A DNA stretch of 64,000 nt from an uncultured Bacteroides sp. (GCA_949294185.1 CASFGA010000006.1:62001-126000), one strand, 5' to 3'. Positions 1-9,327 are shown, numbered from the stretch's first letter. The notes: generated by a model not told the origin, from the sequence alone. A program made the numbers and translations.

Positions 1-2975
1 CAATCATGGAAAAGGGTACTTCTAACGGTACTATTACCGATTATGACGGTAACTTTATTCTTGAAGTGTCAGGTAATGCAACTCTTGAAGTTTCTTACAT
101 CGGTTATAAACCACAGGAGTTCAATAATGTAGTAGGAAAGAATCTGACTATTGTTTTAAAGGAAGATACGGAAGTGCTCGATGAAGTCGTGGTTGTTGGT
201 TATGGTATTCAGAAAAAGTCGGATTTGACTGGTTCTGTATCTAATGTAAAGTCGGAAAAGTTGTTGGAGCGTCCTGCTACGACAGTAGAACAGGCGCTTG
301 CCGGTAGGGTAGCCGGAGTAAATGTAAGTACTAATTCCGGTCGTCCGGGTGGGCGTACCAATATCCAGATACGTGGATATAGTTCAATCAATGCAAGCAG
401 TACACCGCTTTATGTAGTTGATGGAATTATTTGGCAGGGAGGAGGTCTTGATGCGATCAATCCTAATGATATCGAAAGTATTGATGTGTTGAAAGACGCT
501 TCATCAACGGCTATTTACGGAACGAGAGGTTCTAATGGTGTAATCATCATTACTACGAAAAAGGGGAAGAAAGGAGAAAGGCCGAGAATCAGTTATGATG
601 CAAATTTTACGGTAAATACGTTGGCTCGTAAAATAGATGTGTTGAATTCGGAAGAATTCATGCAGATATGGGAGACCGGTTATAATAATGCGGCGAAGTT
701 TGATCCTACCGGATGGGCTTCGGGCAAGTATGACAAATATAATCCTGCTACGGTACGTGAACAGTATAAGGTGGGAAATACTTACGGAAATCGTGAGTTG
801 TTTGATGCAAGTGGGAATCCGCTGTATGACACGGACTGGCAGGATGTGGCAACACGCACTTCTATTAGTCAGAGCCATAATCTTTCTCTTACCGGAGGAT
901 CTGAAAGAACTTCATACGGGTTGTTCCTCAATTATACAGATGATGAAGGAATCTTGGAGACTACTTATAAGAAACGTTTTTCTGGTCGTTTGAATCTTGA
1001 TACCAAGGTTACAGACTGGCTGACGGTGGGAGCGATGTTTAGTTATAGTGATATACGTGAACGCCTTCAAGACCAGGAACAGGGTTCGGGCAATATGCCG
1101 CGGGCAATGCTTGAGGCGGCACCGATCATTCCGGAGCGGTATCCGGATGGTACGGTAGCGCGTCTGTCAGATTTTGCCGGACTTGAAGTGGCAGACACCC
1201 CGACCAACCTGATGGACTTGAAGTGGCAGCAAAAGACAGCATTGTTCAATGGAAATGCTTATGCTAATTTCAAAATAGCGAAGGGGCTTGAATTTAAGAC
1301 AACGATAGGGGTTTCAAATACTGATTGGAGGGAATTTATATTTTCACCTACTACGGTAAACTTGCGTAGTACTTTTGGAAAAAACAGGGCAAGCCTGTAT
1401 ACAGAACGCCGTCGTTTCTGGCAATGGGAAAATCATCTAACTTATAATACGGTGATTAAAGATATTCATGCTTTGAATGTAATGGCTGGTATTGAATATC
1501 AAAAGTATCATCAGTTGAGATATGAATCTGATGCAAAAGATTTGTCGGATGACTTCTTCCAATGGAATAATTTGGGACAAGCGCAGACGCAGAGCATCGC
1601 ATCATCTGCATACGGTTGGCAGATGGCATCTTATTTTGCAAGAGTCAACTATACTTTGCAAAACAAGTATTTGTTTACTGTGACAGGACGTGCCGATGGC
1701 TCATCAAAATTCGGTGCGAACAATCGTTATGCGTTTTTCCCTTCTGCCGCATTGGGGTGGCGTATCAGTGAAGAAAAGTTTATGGAGTCAACAAGAGACT
1801 GGTTGTCTTATTTGAAACTGAGATTTAGTTACGGACTAACCGGTAATTCTGATATAGGTCAGTACAGGTCTTTGCCTATGCTTGGTTCTACAAACTATGT
1901 ATTCGGTGGAAACAGGGCTCCGGGCATAACTATTGGTGAATTGGCAAATCCTGACCTGAAATGGGAAAAAACCGCACAGTATGACCTTGGATTTGATTTA
2001 GGTTTATGGAATAACAGGGTGACTTTGGAGGCTGATTTCTTTTTGAAGAAGACAAAAGATCTTTTGTATGAGACTCCTGTGCCTGCTACCAGTGGAAAAC
2101 GTTCGATGATGTCAAATATTGGTAGTATGGATAATAAGGGAATTGAGTTTACTTTAAATACGGTAAATATTGAAAAGAAGGATTTTGTGTGGACTTCTTC
2201 ATTCAATATTTCTTTCTTGAAGAATGAAATAACTCAGTTGGGAACAAATAATGAAGATAAATTGGTAGACCCGAACTTTTTGGGTTATAATGTAATCTTG
2301 CGTGTAGGTGAACCTGTAGGTTCTTTCTGGGGATATAAAAGACTAGGTACTTGGGGAACAGATGAGGCTGCTGAGGCTGCCAAATACGGGAAGAAGCCGG
2401 GAGATTTGAAGCATGAAGATTTGAATCATGATTATCAAATTAATGACGATGATAAACAAATCATAGGTCGTGGCACTCCAGACTTTTATGGAACGTTCAG
2501 TAACTATTTTAGTTATAAAGGATTTGATTTGGCGGTGGAATTGCAATATTCAGTTGGAGCAGATGTTTTGAACAATACTGGGCATTCGTTAGAAGATCGT
2601 ACGAGTATCGCAAATTCAAAGAGTACGGTATTGAATGCTTGGACAGAAAATAATCAGAATACTCCGATTGCACAAACTCGTCTGGCAGATGCCGGGTATA
2701 CTACTTTGATAGATTCTCATAAGGTAGAAGACGGTTCTTTCCTGCGTGGTAAGAATATATCGTTGGGATATACTTTCCCGGATAAATGGATATCAAAAAT
2801 AGGATTGTCTAAGGTAAGGTTGTCTCTTTCCGCGCAAAACTTTTTCTTGATCACTTCTTATTCAGGATATGATCCGGAGGTCTCTACTTATGATGCTGCT
2901 TTCGGTCAGAATATACAGTTCTTTGATTATCCTAAATCAAGAAGTTATACATTGGGATTGAATGTTACATTTTAA
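1..2975 (+). CDS. SusC/RagA-type TonB-dependent outer-membrane transporter, 5' end outside window
   Basis: This is an outer-membrane beta-barrel that imports oligosaccharides, powered by TonB/ExbBD, and normally works with the SusD lipoprotein encoded next to it. The reading frame is open at the left edge (codons from base 3). The first ATG at base 6 lies inside the carboxypeptidase-regulatory-like domain (EKGTSNGTITDYDGNF), so the signal peptide and true start are missing. Next come the segment EVLDEVVVVGYG and a plug domain (AGRVAGVNV, IQIRGYSS, VLKDASSTAIYGTRGSNGV), then a long barrel ending in Phe (GLNVTF), as expected for BamA-assembled barrels. SusD starts 16 nt downstream and a GH51 arabinofuranosidase follows, suggesting an arabinose-containing glycan as substrate. 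That substrate is inferred from neighbours only. Confidence 0.95.
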   Translation, partial: IMEKGTSNGTITDYDGNFILEVSGNATLEVSYIGYKPQEFNNVVGKNLTIVLKEDTEVLDEVVVVGYGIQKKSDLTGSVSNVKSEKLLERPATTVEQALAGRVAGVNVSTNSGRPGGRTNIQIRGYSSINASSTPLYVVDGIIWQGGGLDAINPNDIESIDVLKDASSTAIYGTRGSNGVIIITTKKGKKGERPRISYDANFTVNTLARKIDVLNSEEFMQIWETGYNNAAKFDPTGWASGKYDKYNPATVREQYKVGNTYGNRELFDASGNPLYDTDWQDVATRTSISQSHNLSLTGGSERTSYGLFLNYTDDEGILETTYKKRFSGRLNLDTKVTDWLTVGAMFSYSDIRERLQDQEQGSGNMPRAMLEAAPIIPERYPDGTVARLSDFAGLEVADTPTNLMDLKWQQKTALFNGNAYANFKIAKGLEFKTTIGVSNTDWREFIFSPTTVNLRSTFGKNRASLYTERRRFWQWENHLTYNTVIKDIHALNVMAGIEYQKYHQLRYESDAKDLSDDFFQWNNLGQAQTQSIASSAYGWQMASYFARVNYTLQNKYLFTVTGRADGSSKFGANNRYAFFPSAALGWRISEEKFMESTRDWLSYLKLRFSYGLTGNSDIGQYRSLPMLGSTNYVFGGNRAPGITIGELANPDLKWEKTAQYDLGFDLGLWNNRVTLEADFFLKKTKDLLYETPVPATSGKRSMMSNIGSMDNKGIEFTLNTVNIEKKDFVWTSSFNISFLKNEITQLGTNNEDKLVDPNFLGYNVILRVGEPVGSFWGYKRLGTWGTDEAAEAAKYGKKPGDLKHEDLNHDYQINDDDKQIIGRGTPDFYGTFSNYFSYKGFDLAVELQYSVGADVLNNTGHSLEDRTSIANSKSTVLNAWTENNQNTPIAQTRLADAGYTTLIDSHKVEDGSFLRGKNISLGYTFPDKWISKIGLSKVRLSLSAQNFFLITSYSGYDPEVSTYDAAFGQNIQFFDYPKSRSYTLGLNVTF

Positions 2976-2991
2976 TTAAACGAATGATAGT

Positions 2992-4533
2992 ATGAAAAAG
3001 TATATATATATTTTGGCATTGGGAGGCTTGATGGCCAGTTCTTCATGTAGTGATTTCTTGGAGGAGAATCCGAAGTCGAATTTCACTCAATATAATTATT
3101 TTAAGAATGCAAGTCAGGCAAAGACTGCCGTTGACGGAGCTTATGAACGATTGAGAGCTTTGACTAATAATGCAAACTATGGAGAGTGTGCATGGGTGAC
3201 TTTGGATTTGTTATGTGGTCATGCCACCTCAAATGCTCAGAGCCTTTATAATAATACATATATTAGACATACAGCCGGTACGATGAACAGTGCTTTTGGT
3301 GATATATGGAATGGCTTTTATGAAGGCATTGCAAACTGTAATCTTTGTCTGGAAGGTATGAAAAATATGGATGAAAACGAGATTGCTGAGTTGAAAGGTG
3401 AGGCTTATGCTCTTAGGGCCTTATATTATTTCTATTTGACCCGTCTGTATGGAAATATACCTTTGATTTTGGAGCCTGTAACTTCAGATTCTCCGTTGAT
3501 GTATCCGGAGAAGTCAAATCAGGAGAAAATATTTGAAAGTATTATTTCTGACTTGAAGGAGGCCGAGAAGTCAGGCCTTCCTGATACGGATGAAACGGGC
3601 CGTGTTTCTTTGGGATTTGTAAAGACTCTGCTTGCAGATGTATACCAATATATGGCCGGATATCCTTTGAACAAGGGCACAGAGTATTATAAGTTAGCGT
3701 ATGAAAAGGCAAAAGAAGTGCTTGACCAGTCTTATTGCGTATCCCCTGCAGATCCGTCATACAATTCTTCACAGGCGGCATCTGTATGGTATTCACTGTT
3801 TGACTCTTATGACAAGTTGCATGACAAGGCTAATAAAAATAAGGGAGAGTTAATATTTCAAATACAGTTCAGCGCTTCTGCTGATGCGACAAATTCTATC
3901 ACCAGTATGATTGTTCCGGTGGGTACGCCGATTACGGATGTTTACGATAAATTCGGTTCTTTAGTCCCGACACAACAGTTCTTGGACTCGTATGAAGCCG
4001 GAGACTTGCGCGCGGCAGAGCGGGGAATGTTTTTCTCGGAATATCCGAATGTAGACAATAGTGCGACAATTGAGACATTCCCGACGGCATTGTATAAATA
4101 TTTTGATGTGGAAGCGGTGACGACAGGCAAGTGTGATTTGAATTTTACCTTGTATCGTTTGCCTGAAGTGATGCTGATTTATGCAGAGTCTTATACCCAA
4201 GCCACCGGAACTCCAGACCGGTTATCGTATGATATGCTTAATGCCATCAGAAACCGTGCAGGACTTTCTTCTTTGTCAGGCTTGAGCAAAGATGATTTTA
4301 TTCAGGCTGTGTGGAAGGAAAGAGCTCATGAGTTCTGTTATGAAAACCGGGAATATTTCGATATTCAGCGCACTCGTAAGGCGTATAATCTGAGCTCCGG
4401 CAAGTTTGAAGACTATGATAGTTTTGCCAATGAAAGCGGAACGACATTCAGCGAGAAATATTTGTTATGGCCTATACCTTCAACGGAGACTGATGTAAAT
4501 CCTAAATTGTTGCCTAACAATTTGGGTTGGTAA
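2992..4533 (+). CDS. SusD/RagB family glycan-binding lipoprotein
   Basis: This is a surface lipoprotein that captures glycan and caps the SusC channel. The start ATG gives a short signal peptide with a lipobox ending ASSSC at about residue 19, followed by SDFLEENPKSNF, a typical SusD N-terminus. The middle contains the TPR-like helical segments of the family (GEAYALRALYYFYLTRLYG near residue 140). The C-terminus has the RagB/SusD signature AHEFCYENREYFDIQRTR and ends KLLPNNLGW. The length of 513 residues is normal. It lies 16 nt after the SusC gene and shares its transcript. Ligand specificity cannot be read from the sequence. Confidence 0.96.
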   Translation: MKKYIYILALGGLMASSSCSDFLEENPKSNFTQYNYFKNASQAKTAVDGAYERLRALTNNANYGECAWVTLDLLCGHATSNAQSLYNNTYIRHTAGTMNSAFGDIWNGFYEGIANCNLCLEGMKNMDENEIAELKGEAYALRALYYFYLTRLYGNIPLILEPVTSDSPLMYPEKSNQEKIFESIISDLKEAEKSGLPDTDETGRVSLGFVKTLLADVYQYMAGYPLNKGTEYYKLAYEKAKEVLDQSYCVSPADPSYNSSQAASVWYSLFDSYDKLHDKANKNKGELIFQIQFSASADATNSITSMIVPVGTPITDVYDKFGSLVPTQQFLDSYEAGDLRAAERGMFFSEYPNVDNSATIETFPTALYKYFDVEAVTTGKCDLNFTLYRLPEVMLIYAESYTQATGTPDRLSYDMLNAIRNRAGLSSLSGLSKDDFIQAVWKERAHEFCYENREYFDIQRTRKAYNLSSGKFEDYDSFANESGTTFSEKYLLWPIPSTETDVNPKLLPNNLGW

Positions 4534-4546
4534 AAACTGAAAGCAT

Positions 4547-4595
4547 TTAAGCCTGTTTGAATTTTTGAGTCAAGAGTTTGAACAGGCTTAATTTT
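4547..4595 (+). terminator. hairpin between susD and the GH51 gene
   Basis: An 11-bp perfect stem (TTAAGCCTGTT at 4547-4557 with AACAGGCTTAA at 4581-4591) encloses a 23-nt loop and is followed by TTTT. It lies 15 nt before the GH51 start. It could be a partial terminator that lowers GH51 expression relative to susCD, or an mRNA-processing stem. The T-run is short, so full termination is doubtful. Confidence 0.55.
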
Positions 4596-4610
4596 AAAAG
4601 AATATCATAT

Positions 4611-7154
4611 ATGAAGAATAGATATAAATTGAGTAATGTCGGCTTGTTGGCACTTCTTTTATTTGGAAGCGGATGTTATGAGCATCCGGTCGACAGAATA
4701 GGAATAGATGGAAAGTCGGTGGGCGATGAAGTGCCGGCATCACTTTATGGCGTGTTCTTTGAAGAGATATCACATTCGGGTGATGGCGGAATTTATGCGG
4801 AGATGATTCAGAACAGGGGCTTTGAAGAAGGCGTGCTGCCGTCTGGAACAGAATTGAAGGACGGATATGCTTGTGCTTCTTTGCTTCATTGTTATTCAAA
4901 CGATTCCATCAACGGATTTAAGGTGAAATGGGATGATGAGAAATCGATGAATGCTTGGGAGCTTGTTTCTCAAGACGGTCAGGATGTTTCTTATGACATT
5001 ACTGCCGCTTATCCGTTGCATTCTGCCACTCCTCATGTGCTTCATGTCAACCTTGGAGCATGCAAAACTCCTTTGTCGGTAGTAAATCATGGATATTGGG
5101 GAATTGCTGTAGAAAGCGGGAAACAATATCTTCTAAAGTTTTGGATGAAGTCTTCTTCTGCTGTATCACCGTCTTTGACTGTCAGCCTGAAGGATAAAAA
5201 CGGTGATGAGGCTTGCAGGGCAGATGTTGAACTAAAGAACGACAATAAGTGGAACTGCTATGAGGTCAGTCTGACAGCCGTGAAAGGTGGAAACGACTAC
5301 AGTCTTTACATAGATCTGGAGAATAAGGGTGATATATACCTGGATTATGTCTCGCTCTTCCCGAAAGAAACCTATAAGGGGCGTGAGAATGGTCTGCGAA
5401 AAGACATAGCAAGTTATTTGGCTGAGCTTAAACCGGCTTTCATTCGTTGGCCGGGGGGATGTATCGTCGAGGGACTTACGATGGATAACCGTGTGAAATG
5501 GAAAGAAACCATCGGTGATCCGATGAAGCGTCCCGGGGAATACAACCTCTGGGGTTATCGCAGTACCTATGGTTTCGGTTATCATGAGTTTTTGCAGTAT
5601 TGTGAAGACATTCATTCGGACGCAATGTTTGTGTGCAATGCCGGGATGTCATGTCTTTTCAGAAACGGCGATTATGTCGAAGGGAAAGAGCTTGATGCTT
5701 TGGTGCAGGAGGCCTTGGACGCTATAGAATATGCCATCGGTGATGTGGATACTAGATGGGGAGCAGAGAGGGCAAGAAATGGACATCCGGAGCCTTTTCC
5801 CTTGAAATATGTTGAGGTGGGAAATGAGAATGTAGGGTTGCGCTACGCAGAGCATTATAAGAAGTTTTATAAGGCGATAAAGGAGAAATATCCTCAGATA
5901 ACCGTAGTGTGTGCACTGATGTTCCATCCGGAAGTTGCCGAAGCCGGTGTCGTAGAGGTCATAGACCCCCATTATTATGAAACGGCTGATTGGTTTTACA
6001 GAAACAGCAACCTGTATGACAGCATTCCTTCTCTGTATCAGTCAAAGATATATATAGGAGAATATGCGGCTACCGGTAATCCATCCATTTATTCTTCATT
6101 GGCCGAAGCTGCGTTTCTTGTTGGGGTAGAGCGTAATGGAAGCCGTGTTCAGTATGTTTCTTATGCACCTCTTTTCCAAAATGCCAATAATGGCAACGGG
6201 CATCTTATAATATTCAAGAACGATTCTGTTTATGGTAGAAGCAATTATCATGTGTTGAAAATGTTTGCTGAGAATCGTCCTGACTATAATCTTGAAACAA
6301 AAATAGATTTTGCCGAGACTCCTCAGCCGCTTTCTCCGGTTGGCTTGATTGGTCTTGGAAGCTGCGGAAGTTCTGTTTCTTATAAGGATTTCAAGATAGA
6401 AAAAGATGGCAAGGTTGTTTATCAGGCTGATGATTTCAGTGGATTTGCACAAGATTGGAAGGTTTCCAACGGCGAATGGAGCGTATCTGATGGCATATTG
6501 ACGCAAAGCAAGCTTGAAGGCGATGGTTATGTATGGCTGAATGACCGTCAGATGGGCAACTGCGCCATTTCATTAAAGGCAATGAAGCACAAGGGAAGAG
6601 AAGCGTTCCGGATTTTCTTCGGGGCTCAGGATGAGAATAACTACTATATGGCCGATCTTGGAAGCCATCAGAATGAGTCTGTCATCTTTGGCGAACGGAA
6701 GAATGGAGTGAACACATCTTTGTTTGACTACCGTAACACGACCAATATCCGGACGGGAGAATGGTATGACATAAAGGTGGAAATAAAGGATAATCATTGG
6801 AGGTGTTACTTGAATGGGGAGTTGGCTTATGAATATACTTATGCTCCATTGGTTCGTCATTATGCCGTTTCTGGTTATGATGTAGAGAATAAGGAACTGG
6901 TGATAAAGCTTGTGAACGGTGAGAATGAGGAATGGTCATCGCAGGTCAGTTTGTCCAACGTGAACGATATCGCATCGGAGGCGAAGAAGATTGTACTGGC
7001 GGCTGATACTCCTGATGCAGAGAACAGTTTTTCTAATCCGGAAAAGGTCGTTCCTGTGGTGGGAACAATAAGCGGTATATCTGAAACATTTGGTTTGACA
7101 TGTCCGGCCAATTCGTTTACGATATTGAGGATTCCTTGTGAACTAAGCAAGTAA
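4611..7154 (+). CDS. GH51 alpha-L-arabinofuranosidase lipoprotein with extra sugar-binding-like domain
   Basis: This enzyme removes terminal alpha-L-arabinofuranose from arabinan or arabinoxylan side chains. An upstream in-frame ATG at 4578 falls in the preceding hairpin. The ATG at 4611 gives a proper lipoprotein signal (LALLLFGSGC), so it is preferred, giving 847 residues. A beta-sandwich CBM4/9-like region (about 130-260) precedes the catalytic barrel, which shows RWPGG near 279. The likely acid/base is Glu406 (VEVGNEN) and the likely nucleophile Glu484 (YIGEYA). A LamG/DUF1080-like jelly-roll (about 590-745, with DDFSGFAQDWKVSNGEWSV) lies between the barrel and the C-terminal arabinofuranosidase sandwich. 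It is probably surface-attached or periplasmic and belongs to the susCD locus. Confidence 0.93.
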   Translation: MKNRYKLSNVGLLALLLFGSGCYEHPVDRIGIDGKSVGDEVPASLYGVFFEEISHSGDGGIYAEMIQNRGFEEGVLPSGTELKDGYACASLLHCYSNDSINGFKVKWDDEKSMNAWELVSQDGQDVSYDITAAYPLHSATPHVLHVNLGACKTPLSVVNHGYWGIAVESGKQYLLKFWMKSSSAVSPSLTVSLKDKNGDEACRADVELKNDNKWNCYEVSLTAVKGGNDYSLYIDLENKGDIYLDYVSLFPKETYKGRENGLRKDIASYLAELKPAFIRWPGGCIVEGLTMDNRVKWKETIGDPMKRPGEYNLWGYRSTYGFGYHEFLQYCEDIHSDAMFVCNAGMSCLFRNGDYVEGKELDALVQEALDAIEYAIGDVDTRWGAERARNGHPEPFPLKYVEVGNENVGLRYAEHYKKFYKAIKEKYPQITVVCALMFHPEVAEAGVVEVIDPHYYETADWFYRNSNLYDSIPSLYQSKIYIGEYAATGNPSIYSSLAEAAFLVGVERNGSRVQYVSYAPLFQNANNGNGHLIIFKNDSVYGRSNYHVLKMFAENRPDYNLETKIDFAETPQPLSPVGLIGLGSCGSSVSYKDFKIEKDGKVVYQADDFSGFAQDWKVSNGEWSVSDGILTQSKLEGDGYVWLNDRQMGNCAISLKAMKHKGREAFRIFFGAQDENNYYMADLGSHQNESVIFGERKNGVNTSLFDYRNTTNIRTGEWYDIKVEIKDNHWRCYLNGELAYEYTYAPLVRHYAVSGYDVENKELVIKLVNGENEEWSSQVSLSNVNDIASEAKKIVLAADTPDAENSFSNPEKVVPVVGTISGISETFGLTCPANSFTILRIPCELSK

Positions 7155-7185
7155 ATCTTAAGTCTGTATTGACTGGTTGTATATA

Positions 7186-7214
7186 CGCCGGAGACTTCCG
7201 TCCTCCGGCGTTTC
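7186..7214 (+). terminator. rho-independent terminator after the GH51 gene
   Basis: An 8-bp GC-rich perfect stem (CGCCGGAG at 7186-7193 with CTCCGGCG at 7203-7210) has a 9-nt loop and is followed by TTTCTTCT. It ends the left polysaccharide locus. Confidence 0.75.
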
Positions 7215-7219
7215 TTCTG

Positions 7220-7307
7220 CCGTTTTGCGCTTGATGACGGGATTTTGTCCCGGTATAAACGTTTTTTTGAAAGGTGAAAATCGCATTTTCTCTTAATGCA
7301 AAAAGGG
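7220..7307. repeat. 22-nt-step degenerate hairpin array A (4 units)
   Basis: Units start at 7220, 7242, 7264 and 7286, each reading as T-rich hexamer, 4 nt, A-rich hexamer, 6-nt spacer. The clearest is 7264 (TTTTTG, AAAG, GTGAAA, ATCGCA). The last unit runs into the minus-strand terminator. It fills the gap between convergent genes. Function is unknown. Confidence 0.5.
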
Positions 7308-7333
7308 TCGCCGCATCACGCGGTAACCCTTTT
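7300..7333 (-). terminator. terminator of the sigma/anti-sigma transcript
   Basis: The 8-bp stem AAAAGGGT (7301-7308) pairs with ACCCTTTT (7326-7333), extended by an inner CCGC/GCGG stem. Read on the minus strand it is followed by five T. A looser inverted repeat, AGTTAGTA (7341-7348) and TACTAACT (7403-7410), lies between it and the gene end. No reading frame was recognised in 7334-7435. Confidence 0.65.
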
Positions 7334-7435
7334 CCTATTGAGTTAGTAGTTTAATTTGAGAGAATTGAAACTTCACAGCCTCACATGTTTGTTTTAAGAA
7401 AGTACTAACTATATATAAAAGCAAATGAAAATGTT

Positions 7436-7915
7436 CTATTGCTTATGCTTCCCTGTAAAAGGTGACTGGTCTGCCACTTCTTTTAACGGGGATTTGACCG
7501 AGTCTGCCTCGTATGCCACCTGCGGATCACTGGCACTGCGCTCGAACTGGTCGTATACATAAATTATCTCGTTCCCTTTTTCTTCGGACAGAGCATACTT
7601 CATGGTGCCCGCTATGGTAAAGAGCAAAACCAAAGCTGCCGCCGCCTTGAACAGGGGCATGAACCGTCTTCTCAATGTCAGGTGCGTGGCCTTGACTGTC
7701 GTTGCTCCTGTTTTGGCCAGCACTTGCTCGTTGAATTCCTTTCCTAATTCCACTTCATGCTCTTTTTCCACATAGGCGAACAGAGGGCGATAGCGCAACA
7801 GATGGGCAGGAATTTCCTTTTGTCTGAAGAATGTGCGCAGAATCTGTTCCTCTTCGATGGAGGTCTCACAGTTCCAATAACGTTCCAGCAATTGTTCTAT
7901 GTACTTATAATCCAT
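7436..7915 (-). CDS. putative membrane anti-sigma factor, 159 aa
   Basis: This is a small protein with an acidic, helical cytosolic N-terminus (about residues 1-75, YIEQLLERYWNCETSIEEE), one membrane segment (about 89-107, FKAAAALVLLFTIAG) and a short C-terminal tail of about 50 residues. Its first codons overlap the end of the ECF sigma gene by 11 bp, so the two are translationally coupled. This layout is typical of anti-sigma factors, which hold the sigma factor at the membrane. There is no FecR domain, so it is not the usual SusCD-linked FecI/FecR type. The function is inferred from position and topology; no family was recognised with certainty. Confidence 0.65.
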   Translation of the reverse strand: MDYKYIEQLLERYWNCETSIEEEQILRTFFRQKEIPAHLLRYRPLFAYVEKEHEVELGKEFNEQVLAKTGATTVKATHLTLRRRFMPLFKAAAALVLLFTIAGTMKYALSEEKGNEIIYVYDQFERSASDPQVAYEADSVKSPLKEVADQSPFTGKHKQ

Positions 7916-8414
7916 ACTTCTCTATCTCGCCATATTTTTGTTTTATCTTTTGTCTCGCCCGGAAGAGGTTTACTTTTACCTGTTCTTCGGTTGCTCCGAG
8001 TATTTCTGCAATTTCCTTGTAACTTTTTCCTTCAATGTCGCGCAGCTGGATGGCGGTGCGCTGCTTTTCCGGAAGTCCGTTAACCAGACGATGAATCAGA
8101 TTCAGCTGCTCTTTTTCCTCTAATTTCTTTTCGGGAGTCATGCTGTCGGGCATTTCTTGCGCTTCAGGAGTGAAGCTTACGTTTTGGGCTTCCTTCCTTT
8201 GGCTCCGGTCGATGGCCAGATTGCGGGCGACGGTCAGACAATAGGCTTCTACAGAGTCTAAGCTATGCCATTCATCCCGCTTGTTCCATACCCGAATCAG
8301 CGTGTCCTGAACGATATCTTCCGCTTCTGCGCTGTCAAGCGTGATGCGGAGTGCCAGTCTGAAAAGCTTGTTCTTCAATGGCAGTATATCGTTTCGGAAA
8401 CTGATTTCTTGCAT
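7905..8414 (-). CDS. ECF-type RNA polymerase sigma-70 factor
   Basis: This is a group IV sigma factor that directs RNA polymerase to a small regulon. Of its 169 residues, region 2 is recognisable as AEAEDIVQDTLIRVWN (about 30-45). Region 4 is the helix-turn-helix LRDIEGKSYKEIAEILGAT followed by EEQVKVNLFRARQKI (about 125-160). It overlaps the putative anti-sigma gene by 11 bp. It starts 64 nt after argB. That gap holds GTAACCCGCCCGTC-like sequence on the minus strand that could be an autoregulatory ECF promoter, though I cannot confirm it. No target gene is evident nearby. Confidence 0.93.
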   Translation of the reverse strand: MQEISFRNDILPLKNKLFRLALRITLDSAEAEDIVQDTLIRVWNKRDEWHSLDSVEAYCLTVARNLAIDRSQRKEAQNVSFTPEAQEMPDSMTPEKKLEEKEQLNLIHRLVNGLPEKQRTAIQLRDIEGKSYKEIAEILGATEEQVKVNLFRARQKIKQKYGEIEKYGL

Positions 8415-8478
8415 CGCTTTCTATAATAATGACGGGCGGGTTACGGAAAAGTTACTTTTGTCCGCCGCTTTTTTTAGA

Positions 8479-9249
8479 TTATTTTTTGATGATGGTGCCG
8501 GATTCTTGGCCGATAGCTGCGGCGGAAGTGATTATAACCTGACCGACACCGGCTTGGAGAGCGGAAAATGAGTTTTCCAGTTTGGGTATCATGCCGCCTT
8601 GTATGATGCCGTTGTCGATATATTGTTGGAACAGGTCGGGAGTTATGACCGGGATGACGCTGTTGTCGTCATTTTCGTTTCGCAGCACTCCTTTTTTTTC
8701 AAAGCAGTAAACCAGCGTAACATCAAACATACCGGCCAGAGCCTTTGCTGTTTCCCCGGCGATGGTGTCGGCATTTGTGTTGAGCATACTTCCCTGCCCG
8801 TCGTGGGTCAGTGGTGCGATGACCGGAACAATCCCTTGATGCAGCAATGATGACAGAATTTCTCCGTCTACTGTCTTTACATCGCCTACGAATCCATAGT
8901 CGATATCTTTTACGGGGCGTTTCACCGAACGTATGATGTTCAGGTCGGCTCCGGTAAGCCCTATGGCATTCATTCCTTTGGCTTGAAGTCCTGCCACGAT
9001 TATCTTGTTCACCAGTCCGCCATACACCATCGTCACGATTTTTAATGTTTCCGCATCGGTTATCCGGCGGCCGTTTACCATCTGGCTCTTTATACCCAAC
9101 CGTTCGGCAAGCTTGGTCGCCGAGCGTCCTCCTCCGTGTACCAGAATCTTTAATCCGGGAATCTGTGCAAAGTCTGTCAGCAGTTGAGCGAGCGTATCCG
9201 CCTCTTCAACGATTTTTCCACCTACTTTTATAATTGTCAGCTTTTCCAT
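8479..9249 (-). CDS. argB: ArgB amino-acid kinase (N-acetyl- or N-succinyl-glutamate kinase)
   Basis: This enzyme phosphorylates the gamma-carboxylate of an N-acylated glutamate, the second step of arginine synthesis. The 256-residue protein has the amino-acid-kinase phosphate motifs at the N-terminus (IIKVGGKIVEE, LVHGGGRSATKLAERLG) and the C-terminal nucleotide site (IIQGGMIPKLENSFSALQAG). In Bacteroides the pathway is known to use succinylated intermediates, so the substrate here is probably N-succinylglutamate. That is family knowledge, not read from this sequence. It lies 78 nt downstream of speA, with a hairpin between, which places arginine synthesis beside arginine decarboxylation. 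Confidence 0.95.
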   Translation of the reverse strand: MEKLTIIKVGGKIVEEADTLAQLLTDFAQIPGLKILVHGGGRSATKLAERLGIKSQMVNGRRITDAETLKIVTMVYGGLVNKIIVAGLQAKGMNAIGLTGADLNIIRSVKRPVKDIDYGFVGDVKTVDGEILSSLLHQGIVPVIAPLTHDGQGSMLNTNADTIAGETAKALAGMFDVTLVYCFEKKGVLRNENDDNSVIPVITPDLFQQYIDNGIIQGGMIPKLENSFSALQAGVGQVIITSAAAIGQESGTIIKK

Positions 9250-9275
9250 AGTTTTGTTATTGATGTGTAGAAAGA

Positions 9276-9309
9276 AGAACGGGAAGTCTGTTGCGAATCT
9301 TCCCGTTCT
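9276..9309 (-). terminator. hairpin between speA and argB
   Basis: The perfect 11-bp stem AGAACGGGAAG (9276-9286) with CTTCCCGTTCT (9299-9309) has a 12-nt loop and is followed on the minus strand by TTCTAC. It is a strong stem with a poor U-tract, so it may be a leaky terminator or processing stem setting argB expression below speA. Confidence 0.55.
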
Positions 9310-9327
9310 GTATCTTTTGTTTGAAAA

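Noticed and set aside
7341..7410. Inverted repeat AGTTAGTA/TACTAACT
   Set aside because: Eight-base arms 54 nt apart are too short to claim as an element; kept only as a note with the nearby terminator.
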